This document shows, piece after piece, positions 17,454 through 25,699 of a DNA stretch of 39,549 nt. The DNA lies in the NCBI GenBank assembly GCA_016929335.1, contig JAFGIY010000113.1:1-39549 (forward strand), in the 5' to 3' direction. Each line of letters opens with the position of its first letter. The first letter of the stretch is position 1. The notes beneath the pieces were generated by a model, which was given only the letters and a program-made list of their open reading frames with translations, made no database searches and was not told where the DNA came from. This DNA is from Acidobacteriota bacterium (lineage in GTDB: Bacteria; Acidobacteriota; UBA6911). The position numbers were made by a program, and so were the translations under genes.

Positions 17454-18176
17454 GTGCCAAAGCTGAAAGACTATGAATTGGCAAATCTTGCTGCATGGTG
17501 TTTCGACTACCGACGTGCGGCCCCCCTATTTGAAAAACTGGCAGTTAATTCCTTTTCGAAAGATGACCTTCTTGGCACGTGGGGTGCAATGGAAAGCCTC
17601 AATGTAAGCCGAGCGATTGCTAGTCAATCATGGGAAAAACGCCCACAGCGAGCTGCCCGTGATGCATCCGCCGATGAACATATTTCGGGATTAGCCGATC
17701 TTTTAATATCCACAAAAGATGATGTCCGACGCACAAAGCTGAGGAGTATTGTTGCGGCTAAGGAACGAGAATTCCGCAAACAAATTAGGGATCATGGAAA
17801 ACGATTGCGGGATTTGGAAGAGAAGGACCGGACTGTCGTGCCTGAGGATGAAAAGAACATTGGATTATTATCGTATAGCGAAGAAGGTAGTTGGACCTAT
17901 TCGGTTCAACGATTGGCTTCGCTTTGCATTGGACGTGCTTATAGAAATGATGGATTAGTTCCAGACATGATTCAGCTTCATACATATTTGGTATCCGTTG
18001 GCACCAATGCAAACTATCATGACGATCGCTGTATATTGATCCCCGTTAGCGATGTGGTTGTGGAAGTATGGTTCGATGGCCGCGTTTCATGTCTGACAGC
18101 AACAGCCCATGATCGCGTTATTCTCCCGGCGCTGCGCTCGATTTCCGCACTGTGTGATAGATCTCAGAAAATCTGA
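17454..18176 (+). CDS. Unknown 240-aa protein with central coiled coil
   Basis: No family is recognised. The start is GTG 17454, 4 nt after the preceding stop. Residues about 85-125 are charged and helical (KLRSIVAAKEREFRKQIRDH and the next stretch) and could form a coiled coil for protein contacts. The C-terminal third alternates hydrophobic strands (RCILIPVSDVVVEVWFDG) and could be a small beta domain. No membrane segment or catalytic motif is evident. It is the last gene of the defence operon and may act as a partner of the PD-(D/E)XK protein encoded just upstream. Confidence 0.55.
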   Translation: MPKLKDYELANLAAWCFDYRRAAPLFEKLAVNSFSKDDLLGTWGAMESLNVSRAIASQSWEKRPQRAARDASADEHISGLADLLISTKDDVRRTKLRSIVAAKEREFRKQIRDHGKRLRDLEEKDRTVVPEDEKNIGLLSYSEEGSWTYSVQRLASLCIGRAYRNDGLVPDMIQLHTYLVSVGTNANYHDDRCILIPVSDVVVEVWFDGRVSCLTATAHDRVILPALRSISALCDRSQKI

Positions 18177-18602
18177 ATTTCCCAATATATAAATTCGTAG
18201 GATGGCTATTCGTTCCAAGCCGACTATCGCTTCATTTTAATCTTTTAATAGCTTTTTGCCCTGTCGCAATGATCCGTTCTTTGTTCTATCCCTTCAACAA
18301 AATCTTCGAAAAATACGCTAAAACCAACCTCGATAGCAGCCCGGTGCAAATTGCCAGAATATAGAGAGGAAGTGCTTTGGCGAATTTTAAACCAATGCGC
18401 AAAAAAGAGTTTGCTTTACAAAAATATTTTCAATTTCCCTATGATTATGAGCGACCATGCTTTGATTCATTTCAAGTCACGGTATAGAATAGGGCAAAAC
18501 ATGACAGGCTCATGATAAATATGGGCTATTGAGCTTTCGCAAGCTATATCTGTGGCAGGATAGTCCACTTGCCATATATGTTGGAGAAACGAAAGTCAAA
18601 GT
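18177..18602. other. 426-bp AT-rich gap between two defence loci
   Basis: This stretch separates the seven-gene locus from the Gabija operon and is visibly richer in A and T than both. A tiny frame from TTG 18377 to TAG 18487 encodes a 36-residue, rather protein-like peptide (starts MANFKPMRKKEF) after a GAGGAAG site; its reality is doubtful. No hairpin terminator or convincing promoter was identified, though the promoter for the Gabija operon must lie here if it is independently transcribed. Confidence 0.4.
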
Positions 18603-19433
18603 ATGCCAGTCATCTCAAAAATTAATGAATCCCATTTGGAAGCGATCTGCAATGTTCTTGGAGATACGGGCAAGGGGCTAACCGGTTCCGAAATAGGTAA
18701 GCTACTCGCGATCTGTAAAATCAATGATCCTGAGCCATCAATAACGAAGCGTGTTCGCCTCTTTGAAGCCCTTCGACTCAAGCAGGACCAAAACAATTGT
18801 TCGAACAATGTTTTGCATTTCATTCAAACGGCGTTTGACCCTGCCCGTTTTGTTGGTCGGTTACAGGAATTCAATAGATTTAGAGACGAGCTCAATGAAG
18901 CACTTGCATTCGCCGGCTACTATCTTGGAGAAAACGGGAAGCTTAGAGCAGTAGTACAGGCAAATACGCTCGGTGAGGCACAGGAGAGAGCAAACCGTCT
19001 TCGTTCAAAACTCAATGATCGCTGTGTGCATTCCGACGTTCTGCGGTTCTGCAGCGCAGAACTACTCCAGGAAAATTATTTTCATGCTGTATTTGAGGCA
19101 ACCAAAAGCGTCGCACAGAAGATCAGGGAAAAAACCGGACTAACTGGAGACGGAGCGGATATTGTGGACGAAGCATTAAGAATTTCCGCACCTCTACTCG
19201 CGATAAACAGCCTCAGGTCAGAAACCGAACAGTCGGAACAGAAAGGCTTCGCCAATCTGCTAAAAGGGATGTTTGGCACTTTCCGAAACGTAACGGGACA
19301 CGCCCCCAAAATCATATGGCCGATCAGCGAAGAAGATGCGCTTGATCTGTTATCTCTCGTCTCCTATTTGCATCGTCGGCTCGACTCAGCCATCCAGGTT
19401 CCCCGCAATACGGGAACGCCGAGAAATCCGTAA
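18603..19433 (+). CDS. TIGR02391 (Ymh)-family protein upstream of Gabija
   Basis: The C-terminal half of this 276-aa protein matches the TIGR02391/Ymh pattern: HSDVLRFCSAELLQENYFHA, then AVFEATKSVAQKIREKTGL, DGADIVDEAL, and FANLLKGMFGTFRNVTGHA before a helical end (LLSLVSYLHRRLDSA). The family is all-helical, of unknown activity, and frequent in mobile and defence regions; its GTFRNxxxH ending recalls HEPN-like RNases, but that is inference. The N-terminal half (LTGSEIGKLLAICKI) is also helical. The gene ends 23 nt before gajA, so the three genes likely share a transcript and this protein may be an accessory or regulator of Gabija. Confidence 0.7.
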   Translation: MPVISKINESHLEAICNVLGDTGKGLTGSEIGKLLAICKINDPEPSITKRVRLFEALRLKQDQNNCSNNVLHFIQTAFDPARFVGRLQEFNRFRDELNEALAFAGYYLGENGKLRAVVQANTLGEAQERANRLRSKLNDRCVHSDVLRFCSAELLQENYFHAVFEATKSVAQKIREKTGLTGDGADIVDEALRISAPLLAINSLRSETEQSEQKGFANLLKGMFGTFRNVTGHAPKIIWPISEEDALDLLSLVSYLHRRLDSAIQVPRNTGTPRNP

Positions 19434-19456
19434 AAACGCCAAATGAAAAGAACGAC

Positions 19457-21385
19457 ATGAAATTACGACATGTTTCCATAAAGAACTTCCGATCGTTGGT
19501 GGATGTCAGCATCCCTATAGAGGACTCTACCGTCTTAGTTGGAGAGAATAACTCCGGTAAAACGGCCTTCCTTGAAGCCATGAGGATAGCGCTGCCTTTC
19601 CGGACTTCTTTTGGCAAAAGCTCACCGTTCAACGAATATGATTTCCACGTTTTCCAAAACGGAGATTCTTTTAAAACGAGCCCAGGCATCATCATTGAGC
19701 TTTGGTTCCGTGAAGATCAATCCGACGAATGGCCCGAGCCTTTGGTCCAGGACTTGACCGATATCATCCAGACGGATCCCGAGAAGGATCTGGATTTTAT
19801 CGGACTGCGCCTTTCATGCAAATACGATGGAACAGCAGCTGAAGTCGTATCAAAATGGGAGTTTCTGACGCCTGACGGACAGCCTCTTGGAGGCCGGGGT
19901 GCCAATCCTGCCAATTTGGGGAAATTTCTCGCGTATCTTCGTTTCTTCTATCTTTCATCACTGAGAGATTCGGAAGATGAATTTACTTCCAGATCGCAAT
20001 TTTGGGGACGAATCCTCCGTGAACTCCAGATCCCTGACGAGCAGCAGCAGGCCCTCAGCGCCGAACTTAGCAAGCTTAATGAATCGCTTCTCAAAGCGGA
20101 TCCGAAGCTGGGCAAGCTCCAATTGACCTTGGATAAGGCCTCCCAAATAATGGGCTTAAAGGCCGGTCACAACACAACAATTCAGGCCCTGCCCCTTAAG
20201 CCATGGGAACTGATGTCCAAATCGGAGGTCGTCATGCGGGCGACAACCGATGGACTCCCCCTTCCTCTGTCCCGGCACGGACAGGGGATGCAAAGCCTCT
20301 CGGTACTGTTCCTTTTCCAGGCTTATATCGATGTATTGCTCAAACCGACATTCAAGGCGGAAACTGAGGCGATCCTGGCACTGGAAGAGCCCGAAGCGCA
20401 TTTGCATCCGCATGCGACCCGTACCCTTGCGGCAAGCCTTCATGCACTCGAGAGCCAGAAGCTGATTTCTACTCACTCGCCGTACTTCATACAAGAAATC
20501 CCCTTTGAACAGATCAGGATGTTCAGACGGAAGGGGACAGTTTCAAAAGCTCTCTACATACATAGGTTTTTTGAGGTAAACGTTCCGGCAAGCGAAGACT
20601 TGATAAAATTCTGCAGTTACAGCAAAAACAAATACCAATATGATTCCGGCTCGTCTCTCCTGAGGGTTTATGGGAAAATTGAAGAACAGGAATACAAGAA
20701 TCTGCTCGCTTGCTATCCCGGACAGAAAGAAATCCATACGGAACTACGCAAAGTGAAAGATCGGTCGCAGTGTTATTTGTCTAAGGAACAATTGGCGGAT
20801 CTGGAGACCTACGCAAAGCGCGTCCGTGGCGAAGTGTTATTCGCCCGATCCTGGCTTCTTTGTGAAGGCCAAAGCGAATATTTGCTCCTCCAATATTTGG
20901 CCGGCTTGCTCGGGACCCCACTGGATCAATTCGGGATCACTGTCATTGATTTTCAAAACAATGGTTCCCCGGGCGCTTTCGTGGGTCTCGCCCGGAGCTT
21001 CGATATCCCTTGGTTGATGGTTTGCGACTCCGATTCGGAAGGCCAAAAGTTTTATAAGCAGGTTCTGGATTGTGGCTTTACGGCGACAGAGCTCAAGGAC
21101 CTTGTGCGGCAACTGCCGGACAAGGACGTCGACATTGAGAGCTATCTGGTCAGAAATGGATTTCTTAACGAATACCTTTCCATTCTGAAAAAACGCGGGA
21201 CCAAACTCTCGAAGCAATCCGGCCAGCTGGGATTTGAGGATGAAGTGGTTGCCAAGCTGAAGTCGGACAAAATGCAAAGCATGATCGCGTTGATAAACGA
21301 ACTTAAAGCGAATGGTGCGGGCGCCTCCAAGGTCCCACCGTTCCTTGCGAAAATCATTCAGGACGTCATTGCAAAGGCCTCATAG
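19457..21385 (+). CDS. gajA: Gabija nuclease GajA (OLD family ATPase-TOPRIM)
   Basis: This 642-aa OLD-family protein has an N-terminal ABC-type ATPase domain with Walker A GENNSGKT at 29-36 and a signature/Walker B region LALEEPEAHLHPHATR near residue 308. The C-terminal TOPRIM nuclease is marked by LLCEGQSEYLLL (Glu470) and VCDSDSEG (Asp524 and Asp526), the metal-binding residues. GajA is a nucleotide-sensing DNA nicking endonuclease that assembles into a tetramer with GajB. The stop is 2 nt before the gajB start, the expected Gabija arrangement. At 642 aa it is somewhat longer than the well-studied Bacillus GajA (about 580 aa). An isolated OLD nuclease is possible but the neighbour makes Gabija much more likely. 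Confidence 0.88.
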   Translation: MKLRHVSIKNFRSLVDVSIPIEDSTVLVGENNSGKTAFLEAMRIALPFRTSFGKSSPFNEYDFHVFQNGDSFKTSPGIIIELWFREDQSDEWPEPLVQDLTDIIQTDPEKDLDFIGLRLSCKYDGTAAEVVSKWEFLTPDGQPLGGRGANPANLGKFLAYLRFFYLSSLRDSEDEFTSRSQFWGRILRELQIPDEQQQALSAELSKLNESLLKADPKLGKLQLTLDKASQIMGLKAGHNTTIQALPLKPWELMSKSEVVMRATTDGLPLPLSRHGQGMQSLSVLFLFQAYIDVLLKPTFKAETEAILALEEPEAHLHPHATRTLAASLHALESQKLISTHSPYFIQEIPFEQIRMFRRKGTVSKALYIHRFFEVNVPASEDLIKFCSYSKNKYQYDSGSSLLRVYGKIEEQEYKNLLACYPGQKEIHTELRKVKDRSQCYLSKEQLADLETYAKRVRGEVLFARSWLLCEGQSEYLLLQYLAGLLGTPLDQFGITVIDFQNNGSPGAFVGLARSFDIPWLMVCDSDSEGQKFYKQVLDCGFTATELKDLVRQLPDKDVDIESYLVRNGFLNEYLSILKKRGTKLSKQSGQLGFEDEVVAKLKSDKMQSMIALINELKANGAGASKVPPFLAKIIQDVIAKAS

Positions 21386-21387
21386 CT

Positions 21388-23325
21388 ATGGCTACCAAGG
21401 AATTTACGGCAGCATGGAAGGAATTGAGCACAATTCAGCAAAAGGCGGCGGAATGGGGCGAAGGCCCGCTTCTGGTCCTGGCAGGCCCGGGCTCAGGAAA
21501 AACCCGAGTCCTCACCTGTCGTATTGCCCGCATTCTAGATTCAAGTAAGGGGAAGAACTTCCGCATCCTAGGGCTGACGTTTACAAACAAGGCAGCAGAT
21601 GAGATGCGAACCCGGGTGACGAATTTCGTGCCCGGTGAGGAAGGGCGCCTCTTTCTGGGCACGTTTCATTCCTTTTGCGCGGATATCCTGCGGCAGCACG
21701 GAACGCACCTTGGAATCAAACCGAGCTTCCAGATTTACGCCCAGAAATCGGACTTGCAGGCCGTTTTGGATGAGGCGGCAAAGAAGGTAATAAGAGAACA
21801 CCCCGAAATTGACGAGAAATTGGCGAAATCTTTACAGCCCGTCATCGACAGCCTGAAGTCACGTTTGATCTCGCCAGCAGACAGCGGCAAATACATTGCG
21901 CATGAAGATACCGCGAAACGCATGGCCTTAGTTTATCCTGCTTACGAATTGGACCTGGCCAATCGGAATGCCCTAGATTTCAATTCCCTGATAATGAAGG
22001 CTCACGAGCTGTTCACGAGATTTCCGGCATTGGCCCAGCGCTACCGAGTGGCGTATCCCTACATCTGCATTGATGAGTTTCAGGATACCAATGAAGCGCA
22101 GTATCGGTTCATACAAGCGTTGACCGGGGGGAAGCACACGAACGTGTATGTCGTGGCAGATGACGACCAGATCATCTACCAATGGAACGGGGCGAGCCAT
22201 AAGCGCCTCAATGAATTTCGGAAGGATTATTCACCGGACACCATACAGCTCCCAATGAACTATCGGTGCCCGCCGGAGGTTGTCGAAATAGCCAACAATC
22301 TGATCAGCAACAACTTTCTCAGGACGCCAAACAAAAAACCGCTTCAGGCTTTTCGTCCGAGTACTGACCCCAATGCCGTCCGGTTGCTGCCCTGTTTTCG
22401 GAACCAAGCCGATGAGATGGAGGAAATCGCTGGAGACATCCGGAAACTCCACGCCAAGCATTTGGGCGCAGTCGTGGTTTTGGGGAGAAACCGCAAGCTG
22501 CTGGAGACTGCAGAGGCTGCCCTGCGTGACGAAGGACTGCCGGCTGTCATCTCTCAGCGCAAAGATGAATTCGAAAGCTCTCCCCTCCTCTGGCTCCATT
22601 CAATGTTGCGCCTCACCAGCGACAAACAGGACCAAAAGAGCCTGGAGGCGATATGTGGCTCCTTCGCGCAGCTTACGGGAATCGAGATCGATCCATCGGA
22701 TGTCCTATCAGAATCTCTATCTTCAAACCTCGGGTATTTGCAGGATTGGATCAAGGTGGTTCGAAAAGAACAAATTTCTCCATTAATAAAGGAAGCGATT
22801 GATAAATCAAATTTGTTCCTGGGAGCAGGCAAAGATTTTCGGTCTTTCAGTAAATTTGCGTTTGATTGGTTTTCGCATTTAGCCAAAGCTCAGCAGGATT
22901 CTGAAGATCCGGACAACGAAGTGTTTGCCCGGTACGAAGAAGAGAAACGCGTCTGGGATGACCTGGTAAGAGAGATTTCAAGCTCTTTGGGGGCGGACAT
23001 TACATTGGAGGCATTTCTGCAGGAATTGCAGCTTCATTCGAAAGAACCACTCCCGCAGCCGAATACCGTCACACTTATGACGATTCATGGCGTCAAGGGC
23101 AAGGAATTTGACCATGTCTACTTGATCGGACTCGTTGAGGATGAACTGCCTTCCTTCCAGAGCAGGAACAAAGGGGATGACAGTCCCGAAATGGAGGAAG
23201 AGCGCAGGAACTGCTATGTAGCCATTACCCGAACGATAAAAACCCTTACAATGAGTTATGCCGAATATTATAGAGGCTGGAAGAAAGAGCCATCGAGATT
23301 TCTCGAAGAATGCGGGCTGCTTTAA
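21388..23325 (+). CDS. gajB: Gabija helicase GajB (UvrD/Rep-like)
   Basis: A 645-aa superfamily 1A helicase with Walker A AGPGSGKT at 32-39, motif Ia FTNKAADEMRTRV, motif II IDEFQDT with Asp229-Glu230, motif III DDDQIIYQWNGA, motif IV LPMNYRCPPEV, motif V LMTIHGVKGKEFDHV and motif VI NCYVAITR. GajB senses DNA ends or single strands and hydrolyses nucleotides, which is thought to relieve the nucleotide inhibition of GajA during infection. It is larger than the Bacillus enzyme (about 490 aa) and has a fuller 2B-like region, so a general UvrD helicase is the alternative. The 2-nt spacing from gajA decides for Gabija. Confidence 0.87.
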   Translation: MATKEFTAAWKELSTIQQKAAEWGEGPLLVLAGPGSGKTRVLTCRIARILDSSKGKNFRILGLTFTNKAADEMRTRVTNFVPGEEGRLFLGTFHSFCADILRQHGTHLGIKPSFQIYAQKSDLQAVLDEAAKKVIREHPEIDEKLAKSLQPVIDSLKSRLISPADSGKYIAHEDTAKRMALVYPAYELDLANRNALDFNSLIMKAHELFTRFPALAQRYRVAYPYICIDEFQDTNEAQYRFIQALTGGKHTNVYVVADDDQIIYQWNGASHKRLNEFRKDYSPDTIQLPMNYRCPPEVVEIANNLISNNFLRTPNKKPLQAFRPSTDPNAVRLLPCFRNQADEMEEIAGDIRKLHAKHLGAVVVLGRNRKLLETAEAALRDEGLPAVISQRKDEFESSPLLWLHSMLRLTSDKQDQKSLEAICGSFAQLTGIEIDPSDVLSESLSSNLGYLQDWIKVVRKEQISPLIKEAIDKSNLFLGAGKDFRSFSKFAFDWFSHLAKAQQDSEDPDNEVFARYEEEKRVWDDLVREISSSLGADITLEAFLQELQLHSKEPLPQPNTVTLMTIHGVKGKEFDHVYLIGLVEDELPSFQSRNKGDDSPEMEEERRNCYVAITRTIKTLTMSYAEYYRGWKKEPSRFLEECGLL

Positions 23326-23337
23326 AATCCCGATCGA

Positions 23338-24222
23338 TTATCTCTGTTCCGCGATCGCCTCACATCGTTCAGTCCCTTCCAAAAGATTGCATGTGTAGGC
23401 ATACATCGGAGGTTGGGTACGAACCTGCAATAGATGAACGCGGTAATGAATCCAGCCGAACAGACATATATGAACTACTGCGTGTTCATCATCTTCGAGA
23501 GCAAGACCGTGAATCGGCTGATATCGGCCTGATGTCAGTTCTTCCACCTGCATACATGGATCAGCGTTTGCAAGCAGTGCTGCTCTGATGATATCGAGTT
23601 GCTCCGCTCTCTCGTAGATTGAGCCACCAACATGGCAAGCGAGAAACTCATACGCCATCTTAAGTAGAACGCGTTTCGACAACATCGGCCCATCTAGAGC
23701 CGGACGGACCTCATCGATCCTCCAGTTGATAATTTCATAGCCGGGCATTAATTCCGCCCGTACATTCTCTGGAATATCATCGAAATGCCTCAGCATCTGT
23801 GCAATCCCCTCAGGCGAATATCCCCTTCGGCGTGCTTCTGCTTCAGCATGCTCTCGACTATGATTCGGAGACAGAATTAGTGAGTTGTCGCCCTGAAATC
23901 CGCCCTGCACATACAGCTCACCTTTTCTCCGCCGCATTCTGACATCACCGCCGGCACCCGTTCCGATGTAAGGAAGCCCTTCTCTAATTGCATTCATCAG
24001 ACCAGGCAGTTGATTTTCAAGATTCTCCGCTGCCAAGCGAATCGAGGGATCCTCGCGGACTGCCGACTCAATTGTAGATCCAAGTTGGCTGTTGCATGAC
24101 TGACACAAGAAGCGAACCCAAAGCCTGCCGCCAATTTGCTCAGGGATAATATGTTCACGGGTCAAAGGCCTTTCTTCTAGGCATAGTATGCAAATTCCGC
24201 GAGTCCATGGGACCTCACTCAT
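23338..24222 (-). CDS. HNH endonuclease-like protein
   Basis: This 294-aa protein on the - strand has an N-terminal treble-clef HNH module: CILC (Cys11, Cys14), REHIIPEQIGG (His24) and CQSCNSQLG (Cys40, Cys43, Asn44). HNH domains cut DNA with a single metal and are common in restriction and mobile elements. The rest (residues 60-294) is unassigned, with RMRRRKGELYVQGGF and a hydrophobic C-terminal half. It converges on gajB, whose stop is only 12 nt away, so it is regulated separately. An AGGAAAGGATGA site lies upstream of its ATG at 24222. It could be a restriction enzyme or an accessory gene; no cognate methylase is adjacent. Confidence 0.7.
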   Translation of the reverse strand: MSEVPWTRGICILCLEERPLTREHIIPEQIGGRLWVRFLCQSCNSQLGSTIESAVREDPSIRLAAENLENQLPGLMNAIREGLPYIGTGAGGDVRMRRRKGELYVQGGFQGDNSLILSPNHSREHAEAEARRRGYSPEGIAQMLRHFDDIPENVRAELMPGYEIINWRIDEVRPALDGPMLSKRVLLKMAYEFLACHVGGSIYERAEQLDIIRAALLANADPCMQVEELTSGRYQPIHGLALEDDEHAVVHICLFGWIHYRVHLLQVRTQPPMYAYTCNLLEGTERCEAIAEQR

Positions 24223-24327
24223 AAACTCATCCTTTCCTGCATCTTAATTCGCCACCACCTTGTGGCCATGAGAATATCGAGAACAATGCCAGGTCTTTAA
24301 GTGCAGGATGGCAAAAGGGACACAAAA

Positions 24328-24741
24328 CTAATCCTTTTTGGGCCGAATTTCGTAGGTCGCGATTGGAGCGCCAATGTGTTTTTTCATTCTCTCGATGGTT
24401 TCATGGTCAAACACCATCTTTGCTATAAACTTCTTCCTGATGGTTTTCTTGCGCTTATTCCGCTGGTAGCGAAATCGGTAATCGCCATGTGGGCAATTTG
24501 GACACTTTTCGGGAGAACAATAGATACGCTCGATCTGATACCAGTCATTGCCATTGGGATCACCCTCTGTTCGAAGTATTCTCGCTACAAGGGCCGGATC
24601 CTCGGAGTGCTCTGTGACAATATCAATTTCACGGCGTGGCCCAGATTCCAATTCCTTTATCAATTTCAGAATCTCATCAGGCAGCGGACGCAATTTGTGC
24701 AGTGGCATAGCCTCGAATCGCTGTCGCAGCCTCTTATCCAT
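24328..24741 (-). CDS. Small cysteine-motif protein, DUF6788-like
   Basis: The 137-aa basic protein has a compact motif IYCSPEKCPNCPHGDYRFRY, followed by KKTIRKKFIAKMVFD. A cysteine cluster, then an aromatic PHGxYxxRY strand and a basic KKxRKKY strand is the pattern of the DUF6788 family of mobile-element proteins, which probably bind zinc and perhaps nucleic acid. The upstream GGGAGAACC may serve as ribosome binding site. It lies between the HNH gene and the radC leader on the - strand, 105 bp from the HNH start, so the two may be read together. Function is unknown. Confidence 0.55.
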   Translation of the reverse strand: MDKRLRQRFEAMPLHKLRPLPDEILKLIKELESGPRREIDIVTEHSEDPALVARILRTEGDPNGNDWYQIERIYCSPEKCPNCPHGDYRFRYQRNKRKKTIRKKFIAKMVFDHETIERMKKHIGAPIATYEIRPKKD

Positions 24742-24804
24742 AGTAAGGGTTCTCCCAAATTAGTTGGGCTAGGATAGCATCTTTGACTTGAAATAATACA
24801 GGCC

Positions 24805-24833
24805 GTTGACGCTCGATCACGGTTGCATTCTAA
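24805..24833 (+). promoter_or_regulatory. Candidate sigma-70 promoter for radC leader
   Basis: TTGACG at 24805-24810 (5 of 6 consensus matches) and TCTAAA at 24828-24833 (4 of 6) are separated by 17 bp. Transcription would begin near 24840 and run through the 34-nt inverted arms before radC, giving a leader of about 290 nt. Read by eye only. Confidence 0.35.
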
Positions 24834-24871
24834 AGATATTTTGTATTGTTTGCTCTCTATATCGCGTTAGC

Positions 24872-25123
24872 TTCTCCGTTTTCTACCCCTTTTTCTCTCG
24901 GGCACTGCTTCGCTTGACGGCAGGAACTGGTGCCTAGCCGCGCCTAGCGATCGCTTACGTTCTGCTTTCTCGGCACCCCCAGCCAAGATTCTGTCCTCCG
25001 GATTCGTTCGCTTTGCTCTCCAGAATCTTGTCCGGTCCCCCCAAGAATGCACTTCAGCGCTCTTAGGAGCTGGCTCCGCTCCGCCTTTTGTGCCCCGAGA
25101 GAAAAAGGGGCAGAAAAGGAGAA
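24872..25123 (+). ncRNA. Candidate structured RNA leader with 34-nt inverted arms
   Basis: The 34-nt arm at 24872-24905 is nearly the exact reverse complement of 25090-25123, with one mismatch and two single-base shifts. The 184-nt interior contains a perfect 10-nt pair, CAAGATTCTG with CAGAATCTTG (about 24974-25029), and several shorter GC-rich pairings such as GGTGCC with GGCACC. The right arm includes the GGAG ribosome binding site of radC, so folding could hide it. Such long, multi-stem leaders occur before antirestriction-type genes of mobile elements. It could equally be a DNA-level structure or a small degenerate element. Confidence 0.45.
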
Positions 25124-25128
25124 ACACC

Positions 25129-25662
25129 ATGCGACAGAAGAGAGCCTCTTACAACAAAACCCTCAAAGAAACCGCTGAAATCAACTTCGACAACAACCAG
25201 CTTACATTCCCTGGCTTGTATGACTATATCCCGGTTTATCACATCGAGCTTGTTTGTGACCGCCAGGTCAAATTCGAAAACAGACGCTCAATCCATAATT
25301 CCGATGAGGTCGTTGCGCTCCTTAAAGACGAGCTGCTCAAATCTGACCGCGAAAAGCTTCTTTCAGTACTGCTAAACACCAAAAATATGGTGATTGGAAT
25401 CGAGGTGGTGAGTATCGGTTCTCTTAATACTTCCGTCGCGCATCCTCGGGAGACGCTAAAATCCGCAGTGCTTGCTTCGGCATCGGGAATTATCTTGGCA
25501 CATTGCCACCCATCAGGCGACCCGGCTCCAAGCCGCGAAGATCGAGAAATGACTGAACGCATGAGCAAGGCTTGTGAAATCCTGGGCATCAAGTTGTTGG
25601 ATCACATTATCATTGCCGAATACGGAAATTACAGCTTCCGCAATTCCGGGCTGCTGACCTGA
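25129..25662 (+). CDS. radC: RadC-like JAB/MPN-domain protein
   Basis: From ATG 25129 the protein is 177 aa. This start has an AAGGAG site 6 nt upstream; an in-frame GTG at 25090 would lie inside the inverted arm. The JAMM metal-binding motif of RadC is present: ILAHCHPSGDPAPSRED, plus the conserved upstream acidic strand MVIGIEVVSIGS. The protein lacks the helix-hairpin-helix N-terminus of chromosomal RadC, as is usual for the short plasmid and ICE versions. Despite the name, a repair role is not established; these genes sit in mobile-element regions and are used as markers of them. The stop codon overlaps a perfect 8-bp hairpin. Confidence 0.85.
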   Translation: MRQKRASYNKTLKETAEINFDNNQLTFPGLYDYIPVYHIELVCDRQVKFENRRSIHNSDEVVALLKDELLKSDREKLLSVLLNTKNMVIGIEVVSIGSLNTSVAHPRETLKSAVLASASGIILAHCHPSGDPAPSREDREMTERMSKACEILGIKLLDHIIIAEYGNYSFRNSGLLT

Positions 25663-25679
25663 TGGGCGGCAGCCCATCA
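25660..25679 (+). terminator. Hairpin overlapping the radC stop
   Basis: TGATGGGC (25660-25667) and GCCCATCA (25672-25679) form a perfect 8-bp stem with a GGCA loop, starting on the stop codon itself. No run of T follows, so it may be a mild terminator or an mRNA-stabilising end rather than a strong intrinsic terminator. Confidence 0.4.
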
Positions 25680-25699
25680 TCCGTTAAAGCGAATTCAGC

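Larger units (their letters stand above)
24742..25128. other. 387-bp intergenic region with promoter and structured leader
   Basis: No gene is supported. An - strand frame at 24867-25130 spans the inverted repeats and looks like non-coding, structured sequence, since it is full of short repeats and charged low-complexity residues. The stretch holds the candidate promoter at 24805-24833 and the leader described separately, both oriented toward radC, and it also must contain the start region of the divergent small - strand gene. Confidence 0.5.

Noticed and set aside
18377..18487. 36-codon frame starting at TTG after GAGGAAG in the AT-rich gap
   Set aside because: Very short, weak start, no homology or partner visible; kept only as a remark in the gap description.
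24867..25130. 87-codon frame on the - strand over the radC leader
   Set aside because: Covers the inverted repeats and appears to be structured non-coding DNA; low-complexity basic product.
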